Under the pieces are notes generated by a model, which saw only the letters and a list, made by a program, of their open reading frames with translations, was not told the origin of the DNA and ran no database searches. Of a stretch of DNA of 11,638 nt, positions 1 through 6,433 are shown piece by piece (positions within the stretch are counted from its first letter, which is position 1; each line of letters starts with the position of its first letter). This DNA is from Pseudomonadota bacterium (GTDB lineage Bacteria > Pseudomonadota > Alphaproteobacteria > Acetobacterales > Acetobacteraceae), in assembly GCA_021845835.1 (NCBI GenBank), contig JAJZVE010000079.1:1-11638 (forward strand). The letters run 5' to 3'. A program made the translations under genes and the position numbers.

Positions 1-339
1 GACGGCATGGGCACGGCGCCACTGCCGCCGCCGCATCCGGATTTCGTGACTGCGATGGGCCGCACCAACGACGCCATCATCTTCGGCGGCCGCGTGCATC
101 TGTATGTCACCGGCCCGGCGGGGGAGGCGCGCGATCTGGCCAAGGCCCTGCCCGCCGCCGCCTCGCGCGACTACGGCCGCCCGTTCGCCGCGATTTTTCG
201 CGCCGCGCACGGCGATTTCTACGCCATCGACAAGCGTCTGTTCTCGCCCGCCGAGGCGCTGGTCACCGCGCTGGACACCGGCGAGACGTTCCATGCCGGG
301 GGGCTGGCGCCGGCCCTGCTGGATGCATCCTTCGCGTGA
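1..339 (+). CDS. mch: Methenyltetrahydromethanopterin cyclohydrolase, C-terminal part (5' end outside window)
   Basis: This is the C-terminal 112 codons of Mch, which interconverts methenyl-H4MPT and formyl-H4MPT in the cytoplasmic formaldehyde oxidation pathway. The reading frame is open from base 1 and ends at TGA 337-339. Family features visible are the APLPP segment, the GRTNDAIIFGGRV block (residues 19-31 of the fragment), the SRDYGRPFAAIF stretch, and the end motif FYAIDKRLFSP followed by DTGETFHAGG. All of these are typical of the Mch C-terminus. The full protein is usually a little over 300 residues, so about two thirds lies upstream. The last codons overlap the next gene: its GTG start at 336 shares bases with this stop (GTGA), which implies co-translation. 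No regulatory site belonging to it is inside the window. Identification rests on recognised family motifs and on the fae/ATP-grasp neighbours. Confidence 0.95.
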   Translation, partial: DGMGTAPLPPPHPDFVTAMGRTNDAIIFGGRVHLYVTGPAGEARDLAKALPAAASRDYGRPFAAIFRAAHGDFYAIDKRLFSPAEALVTALDTGETFHAGGLAPALLDASFA

Positions 340-1214
340 CGCGCATCGCGATCGCGACCGACGGCAACGACTGGCACGCGCGCGCGCTCGGCGCCGCTTT
401 CGCGGCGCTGGGGGCGACCGTGGTGCGGTTCAGGCTGGAGGCCGCCGCGTTCGCGACCGGGCGCACGCATGGGATCGACCTGCCCGGCTTCCCCGGCCAG
501 CCCCCCGACGCCGTGCTGGTGCGCAGCATCGCCGGCGGCAGCTTCGAGGAAGTGACGCGCCGGCTCGGCGTGCTGCACGCGCTGACGGCGCTGGGCGTGC
601 CGGTGTGGAACGAGGCGCGCGCCATCGAACGCTGCGTGGACAAGTCCATGACCAGCTTCCTGCTGGCGCAGGCCTCCATCCCGACGCCGGAGACCTGGAC
701 GGTAGAGGGTACGGCGCGTGCCCGTGCGGTGGTGGCGGCGGGCGGCGAATGGGTGCTGAAGCCGCTGTTCGGCGCCCAGGGCAACGGCCTGCGCCGGATC
801 GCGGCGGCGGACGAGTTGCCGGGACCGGAGGTGGTGGCGGGCGTCTATCACCTGCAACGCTACGTGCGCCCGGCCGGCCAGGGGTTTCGCGACCATCGCG
901 TATTCGTCTGCGCCGGGGATGTGCTGGCGGCGATGACGCGGCGCGGCGCGTCCTGGATCACCAATGTCAAACAAGGTGGCGTGCCGGAGCCGCTGCAACC
1001 TGACCGGGAGATGGCGGCGTTGGCATTGCGCGCGTCGGCGGCTGTCGGCGCGGCGTATGCCGGCGTCGATCTGCTGCGCGACGAAGCCGATCAATTGTTC
1101 GTGCTGGAGGTGAATTCGATGCCCGCGTGGCGCGGCCTGCAGCGCGTCACCGATGTGAACGTCGCGCTGCGGCTGGCCGGCGCGGTGCTTGCGGCAGCAC
1201 GGCAAAGACGATGA
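336..1214 (+). CDS. RimK-type ATP-grasp ligase of the H4MPT/methylofuran cluster
   Basis: The 292-aa protein has the ATP-grasp/RimK layout. An N-terminal domain (about 1-95) is followed by WNEARAIERCVDKSMTS (91-107), a lysine-containing nucleotide-binding strand and glycine-rich loop (VLKPLFGAQGNGLRRI, 140-155), an arginine-rich central block (RDHRVFV, 185-191), ITNVKQGG (208-215), and the metal-binding end FVLEVNSMPAWRGLQ (255-269). Such enzymes use ATP to join an acid, commonly glutamate, to an amine. Relatives include MptN (glutamate to H4MPT), CofF (F420) and MfnD (tyramine-glutamate ligase of methanofuran). Because bacterial methylofuran carries a glutamate chain while the bacterial pterin is a dephospho form with a shorter tail, a methylofuran role is my preferred inference; the substrate is not readable from the sequence. 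The start is GTG at 336, overlapping the mch stop. The stop overlaps an ATG at 1211 that opens a 10-codon mini-ORF. Confidence 0.9.
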   Translation: MTRIAIATDGNDWHARALGAAFAALGATVVRFRLEAAAFATGRTHGIDLPGFPGQPPDAVLVRSIAGGSFEEVTRRLGVLHALTALGVPVWNEARAIERCVDKSMTSFLLAQASIPTPETWTVEGTARARAVVAAGGEWVLKPLFGAQGNGLRRIAAADELPGPEVVAGVYHLQRYVRPAGQGFRDHRVFVCAGDVLAAMTRRGASWITNVKQGGVPEPLQPDREMAALALRASAAVGAAYAGVDLLRDEADQLFVLEVNSMPAWRGLQRVTDVNVALRLAGAVLAAARQRR

Positions 1215-1243
1215 CCGCGCCTTGCGGACTCGATCCGCCATGA
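1211..1243 (+). other. 10-codon mini-ORF bridging two genes by ATGA overlaps
   Basis: The ATG at 1211 overlaps the TGA of the ATP-grasp gene (1212-1214). The reading frame encodes MTAPCGLDPP and stops at TGA 1241-1243, which overlaps the ATG at 1240 of the CitG-like gene. Both junctions are therefore ATGA. This could pass terminating ribosomes from one gene to the next, or it could be the remnant of an older N-terminus of the CitG-like gene that lost frame. It could also be chance in a short GC-rich spacer. No Shine-Dalgarno sequence is needed for the relay, and none is convincing here. The peptide itself has no recognised function. Confidence 0.35.
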
Positions 1244-2097
1244 CCGGAACAGCGACGATCGCGGCGGCGTTCCGCGCCGCCTGCGCGACCGAGCTTGCGG
1301 CATTGAAGCCAGGCAACGTGCATGTGCATACGCCCGGTCACGGCATGACGGCGGCGGATTTCCTGCGCAGCGCCGAGGCGGCCGCGCCGCCTCTCTGTCG
1401 CGCCGGCGCATCGCTCGGCGCGCGCGTGCTGGCGGCGGTGACGGCGACGCGCGCTGCCGTCGGGCAGAACACGAATCTTGGCATCCTGCTGTTGTGCGCG
1501 CCGCTGGCGATGGCGGCGGAGGCCGGCGGTGCGCTGCGCGCGGTACTCCCCGCGGTGCTGGCGCAGGCCGATACCGCAGACGCCGAAGCGGTGTTTCGCG
1601 CAATCGTGCGCGCCTCTCCCGGTGGCCTGGGCGATGCCCCGCAGCACGACGTGCGCCGGCCGGCGACGGTGCCGCTGCACGCCGCGATGGCCGCGGCAGC
1701 CGACCGCGACGCCATCGCCCGGCAATATGTCAGCGGATTTGCCGACGTGTTCGATGTCGGCGTTGGCGCCTTTGCCGGTGCATGTGCGCGCGGCCGGACG
1801 GCGCCGTGGGCGGCGGTCGCGGCCTATCTCGCCTTTCTCGCCGCATTCCCGGACAGCCATGTGCAACGCAGGCATGGCACTGCCATCGCGGCGCGGCTGC
1901 AAACGCAAGCCGCACCGTGGCCTCGGCGCCTTGCTGAAGCCGACGATCCGGCGATGCTCATGTCCGATCTGCTGGCGTGGGACGCGCATCTGAAACGCCA
2001 CGGCATCAACCCCGGCACCAGCGCCGATCTGACGGTCGCCAGTATTTTCGCGCATGCGCTTCGCGGCGACTTGCGGCCGGCAGGCCTGGATGGTTGA
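1240..2097 (+). CDS. Triphosphoribosyl-dephospho-CoA synthase (CitG/MdcB) family protein of the H4MPT cluster
   Basis: The 285-aa protein carries the conserved CitG-family blocks: KPGNVH (23-28), a metal-site-like HGM at 34-36, GQNTNLGILLL (75-85), GLGDAP (129-134), DSH (205-207) and NPGTSADLT (257-265). CitG and MdcB transfer the triphosphoribosyl part of ATP to the ribose of dephospho-CoA, releasing adenine. Homologues are a constant part of bacterial and archaeal H4MPT gene sets, where no citrate lyase or malonate decarboxylase is nearby, so the substrate must differ; I infer a cofactor-building step. I chose ATG 1240 because homology-like sequence begins soon after it. An upstream TTG at 1189 would add 17 unlike residues and overlap the previous gene by 26 bp. 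The Shine-Dalgarno is poor, so translation is probably coupled to the upstream gene, possibly through the mini-ORF at 1211. Confidence 0.88.
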   Translation: MTGTATIAAAFRAACATELAALKPGNVHVHTPGHGMTAADFLRSAEAAAPPLCRAGASLGARVLAAVTATRAAVGQNTNLGILLLCAPLAMAAEAGGALRAVLPAVLAQADTADAEAVFRAIVRASPGGLGDAPQHDVRRPATVPLHAAMAAAADRDAIARQYVSGFADVFDVGVGAFAGACARGRTAPWAAVAAYLAFLAAFPDSHVQRRHGTAIAARLQTQAAPWPRRLAEADDPAMLMSDLLAWDAHLKRHGINPGTSADLTVASIFAHALRGDLRPAGLDG

Positions 2098-2182
2098 GTT
2101 CATGGCGCATGCGCGCCCGATCGCATCGGCGTGATCAGGCGTGGCGCGGCGCGGTTCCGCACCCCCGAGGGAGGAATGGACG
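2098..2182 (+). other. 85-bp gap upstream of fae, possible promoter region
   Basis: This is the longest gene-free stretch in the window. It holds a GC-rich inverted repeat (GGCGC-ATGC-GCGCC, 2104-2117) just after the CitG-like stop, with no T-run, and the fae ribosome-binding site at its right end. A 10-codon reading frame (2102-2134) is present but lacks a ribosome-binding site, and I give it no weight. Fae is typically made in large amounts, so a dedicated promoter here is plausible, but I see no convincing -35/-10 pair. Confidence 0.3.
2169..2176 (+). promoter_or_regulatory. Strong ribosome-binding site of fae
   Basis: The purine-rich GGGAGGAA lies 6 nt before the ATG at 2183, with the GGAGG core 8 nt away. 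It is one of the best Shine-Dalgarno sequences in the window. It decides the fae start against an in-frame ATG at 2141, which would add 14 residues unlike the family and would place this site inside the coding region. Confidence 0.75.
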
Positions 2183-2689
2183 ATGGCGACGATCAACAAG
2201 GTCTGCGTAGGCGAGTCGCTGGTCGGCGACGGCAACGAAGTGGCGCATATCGATCTCATCATGGGGCCGCGCGGCAGCGCCGCCGAATCCGCATTCTGCC
2301 ATGCGCTTACCAACAACAAGGACGGTTTCACCACTCTGCTCGCCGTGATCGCGCCCAATCTGCCGACCAAGCCGAACACGGTGATGTTCAACAAGGTCAC
2401 GATCAAGGGCGCGAAGCAGGCGGTGCAGATGTTCGGCCCGGCACAGCACGCGGTGGCGAAGGCAGTGGCCGACAGCGTTGCCGAAGGCGTGATCCCGGCC
2501 GATGAAGCCGACGACCTGTTCATCTGCGTCGGCGTTTTCATCCACTGGGACGCGGTTGACGACAAGAAGATCCAGGACTTCAACTATCGCGCCACCAAGG
2601 AATCGATCGCGCGCGCCGTGCGCGGCGAGCCGAAGGCGGCCGAAGTGGTGCGCCAGCGCGACACCGCGAAGCATCCGTTCGCGGTCTGA
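2183..2689 (+). CDS. fae: Formaldehyde-activating enzyme
   Basis: Fae catalyses the condensation of formaldehyde with tetrahydromethanopterin to methylene-H4MPT, the entry step of the bacterial H4MPT pathway and a formaldehyde-detoxifying reaction in the cytoplasm. The 168-aa length matches the family (about 170). The sequence is close to canonical throughout: [18 protein letters not shown] (9-26, containing the family's catalytic histidine at 22 here), a [15 protein letters not shown] block, [18 protein letters not shown], the [11 protein letters not shown] segment, [27 protein letters not shown] and GVFIHWDA. No key block is missing. It follows the CitG-like gene after 85 bp and has its own strong ribosome-binding site, which suggests expression above its neighbours. 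The HisA-like gene converges on it with only 28 bp between stops. Methylotrophs often carry several Fae homologues, but this copy with mch is the classical one. Confidence 0.98.
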   Translation: MATINKVCVGESLVGDGNEVAHIDLIMGPRGSAAESAFCHALTNNKDGFTTLLAVIAPNLPTKPNTVMFNKVTIKGAKQAVQMFGPAQHAVAKAVADSVAEGVIPADEADDLFICVGVFIHWDAVDDKKIQDFNYRATKESIARAVRGEPKAAEVVRQRDTAKHPFAV

Positions 2690-2717
2690 CCGCGGGCGCC
2701 CGACCGGCGGCGGCGCG

Positions 2718-3413
2718 CTATCGGTTGGCCGCCGCCAGGTCGGCAGCGTCGAGCGTGCCGGCGTGCAACGCGCTCGCCACCAGCGCCCCCGCCGTGCCGA
2801 GTTCCGCCAGCGCCCGCAAATCGGCGGCATCGCGCACCCCGCCCGCGGCATGTACGGCACGATCGCCGGCGCGGCGCCGCAGTTCTTCAACGCGCGCCAG
2901 GTCCGGCCCGGCTGCCGCCCCCACCGCCGCCAGCGTCATCGCGATCACGCGCCTCGGCCACAGCGCCGTGTCGGCGAGAATCCCGGCCGGCCCCTGGAAT
3001 GCCGCCCCGCGGAAATCCAGCGACAGCACCACGCGCGGATCGTCGCGAACGGCGCGCAGCAGCGTCGCGTCGTGCTGGCTTTCCGAACCGAGCACCGGCA
3101 CCAGTCCCGAAGCAAGCGTCGCCGCCACCGCGGCGGCATCGCGCATACCGCCATCCAGCCAGATCTCCAGCCCCGGATGCGCGCGTGCCAGGTCGCCAAG
3201 CAGCGCCGCGTGACTGCCGCGCCCCTCGATCGCGTCCAGGTCGGCCACGTAGAGGCGGCGGAACGGATGCAGCCGCAGCAGCCCGGCCAGCACGTCCGCG
3301 GGCGCGCTTGATGGACTGAGCGGGGTCACGATGGGGCGATAGGCATCGCGCTGCCCGCCGCGCGCATGCACGACCTGACCGGATTTGAGATCGAGAACGG
3401 GGATCACGTCCAT
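2718..3413 (-). CDS. HisA/HisF-related TIM-barrel protein of the H4MPT cluster
   Basis: The 231-aa protein is a (beta/alpha)8 barrel related to phosphoribosylformimino-AICAR isomerase. It has LDLKSGQVVHA at 7-17 (Asp8 equivalent to the HisA catalytic Asp), ADLDAIEG (57-64), LDGGMR (86-91), SLDF (131-134, the second acidic site), AAGGVRD (189-195) and GALVASALHAG (209-219). The phosphate-binding glycine loops are kept. HisA-like paralogues recur in H4MPT/methylofuran gene clusters and no histidine gene is present here, so I infer a sugar-phosphate isomerisation or related step in cofactor synthesis rather than histidine synthesis; the substrate is unknown. The start is ATG at 3413, preceded on the minus strand by AAGGA (plus-strand 3422-3426) 8 nt upstream. 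It faces the MfnF-like gene across 45 bp and ends 28 bp from the fae stop. Confidence 0.88.
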   Translation of the reverse strand: MDVIPVLDLKSGQVVHARGGQRDAYRPIVTPLSPSSAPADVLAGLLRLHPFRRLYVADLDAIEGRGSHAALLGDLARAHPGLEIWLDGGMRDAAAVAATLASGLVPVLGSESQHDATLLRAVRDDPRVVLSLDFRGAAFQGPAGILADTALWPRRVIAMTLAAVGAAAGPDLARVEELRRRAGDRAVHAAGGVRDAADLRALAELGTAGALVASALHAGTLDAADLAAANR

Positions 3414-3446
3414 CTGCGCTATCCTTCCCCGCGAGGCGGCGGCGTC

Positions 3447-3452
3447 AAGGAG
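3447..3452 (+). promoter_or_regulatory. Ribosome-binding site of the MfnF-like gene
   Basis: AAGGAG lies 6 nt before the ATG at 3459. It fixes the start against an in-frame upstream ATG at 3366, which sits inside the opposite-strand HisA-like gene. The 45-bp space between the two divergent starts also contains the minus-strand AAGGA, leaving almost no room for two separate promoters. Confidence 0.65.
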
Positions 3453-3458
3453 CGGACG

Positions 3459-4495
3459 ATGGCGAAAGCGGTGATCGGCTGGGACGTCGGCGGGGCGCAT
3501 GTGAAGGCGGCGCGCATCGAACGTGGCCGCGCCGTCGCGGCGCTGCAACTCCCCTGCCCGCTGTGGCTCGGCCTGGACCAACTGCCGGCGGTGATCGCCG
3601 ACGCTTCGGCCCGGCTCGGCGCGGCCGATCGGCACGCCGCCACCATGACCGGCGAGCTGGCCGATGCGTTCGCCGACCGGGCCGAAGGTGTCGCGCATAT
3701 CGCCGGCGTGCTGGCCGGCGCGCTCGCCCCGCCGAGCTGCACATCTGGGCCGGCCGCGCCGGTTTCCTCCCACCCGAGGCAGCCGGCGCCCGCGCCGCCG
3801 ACATGGCCTCCGCCAACTGGCTCGCCACCGCCGCGCTGGCGGCACGCGAGGTGCCAAACGGGCTGCTCGCCGACATGGGATCGACCACGACGGATCTGGT
3901 GCCGCTCGCCGCCGGCGCCCCCTGCCCCGCCGGCCACACCGATGCCGAGCGGCTCGCCTGCGGCGAGCTGGTCTATACCGGCCTCGTGCGCAGCTTCGTC
4001 CTGGCGCTCGCCGAGCGAGTGCCGTTCGCTGGCGCCTGGACGCCGCTCACCGGCGAGTATTTCGCCACCAGCGCAGACGTGTACCGCCTGCTCGGGGCAC
4101 TGCCGGAGGGGACAGACCAGATGCCGACCGCGGACGGGCGCGGCAAGACGGAGGCCGCGTCGCGCGCCCGCCTCGCCCGCATGGTCGGCCGCGACGCGGC
4201 GGAGGCGCCGCCGCGGGCGTGGCGCGACCTCGCTGCCTTCCTGGCCGAAGCGCAACTGCGCCGGATCGCCGACGCCGCCCTGCTGGTGCTGTCGCGCACC
4301 GCCCTGCCGGCGGAGGCGCCGGTGATCGGCGCCGGCTGCGGGCGGCACGTCACGCGGCTTCTGGCGGAGCGGCTGGGCCGGCCCTGGCGCGATTTCGCCG
4401 CTCTGCCGCCGCTCGCCGGACTGGCGGCCGAGACGGCCGACCAGTGCGCGCCGGCGGTCGCGGTTGCATTGCTGGCCTCGCCTCACGCGCCATAG
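3459..4495 (+). CDS. H4MPT-linked C1-transfer pathway protein (MfnF-like, hydantoinase/oxoprolinase ASKHA fold), frameshifted
   Basis: The family has an actin-like ATPase fold, and the methanogen member MfnF couples the furan pyrophosphate to the glutamyl-tyramine half of methanofuran; here it would act in methylofuran assembly. The first 90 codons (3459-3728) encode the phosphate-1 loop IGWDVGGAHVKAA (5-17) and the MTGELADAFADR segment. Homology then continues in the -1 frame from about 3728 to TAG 4493-4495, with AELHIWAGRAGF, SANWLATAALAA, the second nucleotide loop LLADMGSTTTDLVPL, and a C-terminal ATPase half ending in VIGAGCGRHVTRLLAERLG. Adding one C to the CCCC run at 3727-3730 gives one 345-aa protein of normal length. 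Both halves look intact, so an assembly or sequencing error or a very recent mutation is more likely than decay. Its end overlaps the convergent DUF447 gene by 13 bp. Confidence 0.85.
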
Positions 4496-5037
4496 TGCGC
4501 CCGCACTGCCTCGGTCAGCCAGCCCCACGCCTCCTGCTCCGCCGGCCCGGCGGTCTTGCCGACTGCGACGGCGAGATGCGCCATCTGCTGTTCGACCTCG
4601 GCGCGCGGCAGCAGGAACAGTCGGCTGACCAGGATCGCGCCCTCGACCACCGCCGCTTGCGCGCGATTGAAGCCCTGGAACGGCGCATGCTGGCCGCGAT
4701 GCACCACGCGGCACGAGAGGCGCGGGCGCTGCGGGTCGTCCGCAACAGCGACCACCCGCAGTTCGGCATGCGCCAGCGCCGCCGCCAGCCGCGGCGGGCG
4801 CACGCGGTCGGCGGGCACGCAGGGCCAGTCGCGCCGCCCGGTCAGGCAGCCGGCGAAGATGCGCACGTCATCGACGTAGTTCGCCACCAGCTCGGGCACC
4901 TGCAGCAGGTTGTCCAGCGTCACGGAGGGGCGGAACGGCGCGATCACCCAGCCGCCCGGCGCCTCGATCAGCCCGAACGGCGCGACATGCACGGCACCCG
5001 CGGGCGTGCAGGTGGTGATGATCGTCTCACGTATCAT
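4483..5037 (-). CDS. DUF447 family protein (probable flavin-binding split barrel)
   Basis: The 184-aa protein begins MIRETIITTCTPAG (1-14), the typical DUF447 opening, followed by HVAPFGLIE (17-25), APFRPSVTLDNLL (33-45) and VANYVDDVRIFAGCLTGR (51-68). A second half contains FQGFNRAQAAVVEGAILVSRLFLLP (120-144). DUF447 members have an FMN-binding split-barrel fold and are found in methanogens and in bacteria with H4MPT, so a redox or flavin-binding role in cofactor synthesis or C1 transfer is likely, but no reaction is established to my knowledge. It is the last gene of the leftward operon. Its ATG at 5037 overlaps the end of the DUF6513 gene by 11 bp, and its stop lies inside the convergent MfnF-like gene. 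The start is clear because the conserved N-terminus begins at this ATG. Confidence 0.88.
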   Translation of the reverse strand: MIRETIITTCTPAGAVHVAPFGLIEAPGGWVIAPFRPSVTLDNLLQVPELVANYVDDVRIFAGCLTGRRDWPCVPADRVRPPRLAAALAHAELRVVAVADDPQRPRLSCRVVHRGQHAPFQGFNRAQAAVVEGAILVSRLFLLPRAEVEQQMAHLAVAVGKTAGPAEQEAWGWLTEAVRAHYGA

Positions 5038-6433
5038 CGCGGTACCGTCGCCTGGCGCGCAGCGTATGCCCGGCTTCGGCCAGCCGCCCCGCCGCGCGCG
5101 GGGGCAGGGGCGCGGCGCAGCCCCAGTCGAGCGGCGCGTCCTGCGCATAGCGCTTGCCAAGCCGCCAGGCGATCTGCGCCTTCGCCAGCTCGGTGCCGAG
5201 ATAGAAGGCGTGCGCCCCGTCCCGCGCGACATCGAGTGCCGGGAAGAACGCCAGCGCCTCGGTGCCGATCTCGTGCCGGCTTCCGTTGAAGGCGTGAATG
5301 CCGTCCGGTGCCACCGCGATGCGCCAGTTGGCATCGCGCACCGACGCCGCATCGTCGGCGATGTCGGCCGCGCTGGCGGCGAACGGGCGGCGGTCATGCA
5401 CCTGCAGCAGTCCGCTCGCGTAGCCGCGCGGCAGGTCGCCGTTGGCGCGCGCGGCGTGCATGATGCGCCGCGCCATATCGTGCTCGGCGACGGTGCGGCG
5501 CGTGTGCGGGCTGACCTGCACCACCAGCACGTTGCGGATCGCGAGTTCGGAACAGATGCCGAGCAGCAGCGCGGTCACACCGGAGGAGTCCGCGTCGGTC
5601 AGTTCCGTGAGGTTGCCGGTGCCCATCAGCAGCTCCGCCCGCGGCAGGCGTTCGCGCAGGCGCGCATAGCGGCCGAGCGAGGCGGTGAAGCCGGCATGGA
5701 TCGGATCGAGGATCGGATCGAGCAGGCAGGCCATGCCGCGTGTTTGCGCCAGCGCCGCGGCCCGCAGCAGGCTGTCGAGGTCGCCGTGCGCATGCGGGAT
5801 CAGCACCGGCACGGCCGCCGTGCCCTCGGCCACGTCGAGCGTCGCTTCGGTCAGGCTGAGCAGGACATCGGCGCCCGCCAGGGCGCCGCGGCGCAGTTCG
5901 TCCGGGTCGCCGGAATCGATGCTGACGCGATGGCCCGCCGCCTTCAGGGCGCGTACCGCATCCTCCAGATGCGGGAAGGCGAAGCCGGGCCGGCAGCCGA
6001 GATCGATCACGTCCGCACCGTCCGCCCGCAGCGCAGCCGCGCGCGCGACCAGGGATTCGAGCGGCTGCGTCGCGGCATCGACGATCTCGGCGAAGATGCG
6101 CGTGTCGTGGCACGACAGATCGGCGGGCCGGGCGCCGAAGCCGAGGAAGGCGGGCAGGTCGGCCAGCTCGTCCGGGCCGGGCACGAACGGCACGCCGAAT
6201 TCGTCGGCCAGCGCCTCGGCATCGACGCCGGCGCGGCCGGGCAGGATAACGCGGTCGGCCGGCAGCGGGCGCGGCAGGCGGCGGCGCAGGATCGGCGCCG
6301 TCATCAGCGCCGCCACCTTGACGCCGACATTCAGCACCTGCCAGGCGAAAGGCGGCTCCGCCAGACCCTGCAGCAGCCGGCGCAGCCGCGCCTCGGCCAG
6401 ATGGCCGGTCAGGAACAGCAGCCGCTCAGGCAT
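5027..6433 (-). CDS. DUF6513 / dihydropteroate synthase-related protein
   Basis: The 468-aa protein opens with MPERLLFLTGHLAE (1-14), a Rossmann-like N-terminal region characteristic of this family. The middle is a pterin-binding TIM barrel like dihydropteroate synthase: ADGADVIDLGCRPGF (137-151), HRVSIDSGDPDELRRGALAGAD (168-189), LLDPILDPIHAGF (237-249) and MGTGNLTELTDADSSG (270-285). A C-terminal extension runs from about 340 to 468. The family is conserved in methanogens and H4MPT-containing bacteria. By analogy with DHPS it would join a pterin pyrophosphate to the aminobenzene-ribose half of H4MPT; this is inference, since a different enzyme type has been assigned this step in some archaea. 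Translation is probably coupled: its ATG overlaps the flavoprotein stop by 8 bp, and its own stop lies within the DUF447 start region. Confidence 0.88.
   Translation of the reverse strand: MPERLLFLTGHLAEARLRRLLQGLAEPPFAWQVLNVGVKVAALMTAPILRRRLPRPLPADRVILPGRAGVDAEALADEFGVPFVPGPDELADLPAFLGFGARPADLSCHDTRIFAEIVDAATQPLESLVARAAALRADGADVIDLGCRPGFAFPHLEDAVRALKAAGHRVSIDSGDPDELRRGALAGADVLLSLTEATLDVAEGTAAVPVLIPHAHGDLDSLLRAAALAQTRGMACLLDPILDPIHAGFTASLGRYARLRERLPRAELLMGTGNLTELTDADSSGVTALLLGICSELAIRNVLVVQVSPHTRRTVAEHDMARRIMHAARANGDLPRGYASGLLQVHDRRPFAASAADIADDAASVRDANWRIAVAPDGIHAFNGSRHEIGTEALAFFPALDVARDGAHAFYLGTELAKAQIAWRLGKRYAQDAPLDWGCAAPLPPRAAGRLAEAGHTLRARRRYRDDT

Noticed and set aside
1189..1239. TTG start at 1189 for the CitG-like gene
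   Set aside because: It would overlap the ATP-grasp gene by 26 bp and add 17 residues with no family resemblance; the ATG at 1240 is simpler.
219..1316. Long minus-strand open frame opposite mch, the ATP-grasp gene and the CitG-like gene
   Set aside because: It is an antisense shadow of high-GC coding DNA: the product is Arg/His/Gln-rich, low-complexity and family-free, while well-recognised genes lie on the plus strand.
2141..2182. Longer fae starting at ATG 2141
   Set aside because: The 14 extra residues are unlike Fae N-termini, and the strong ribosome-binding site at 2169-2176 points to the ATG at 2183.
2693..2702. Perfect palindrome CGGGCGCCCG between the fae and HisA-like stops, as a bidirectional terminator
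   Set aside because: It is a 10-bp self-complementary site with no loop and no T-run on either side, so it cannot be called a rho-independent terminator.
3720..3735. Programmed -1 frameshifting in the MfnF-like gene
   Set aside because: The bases around the shift do not form an X-XXY-YYZ slippery heptamer, and family members are normally encoded in one frame. A missing C is the simpler reading.
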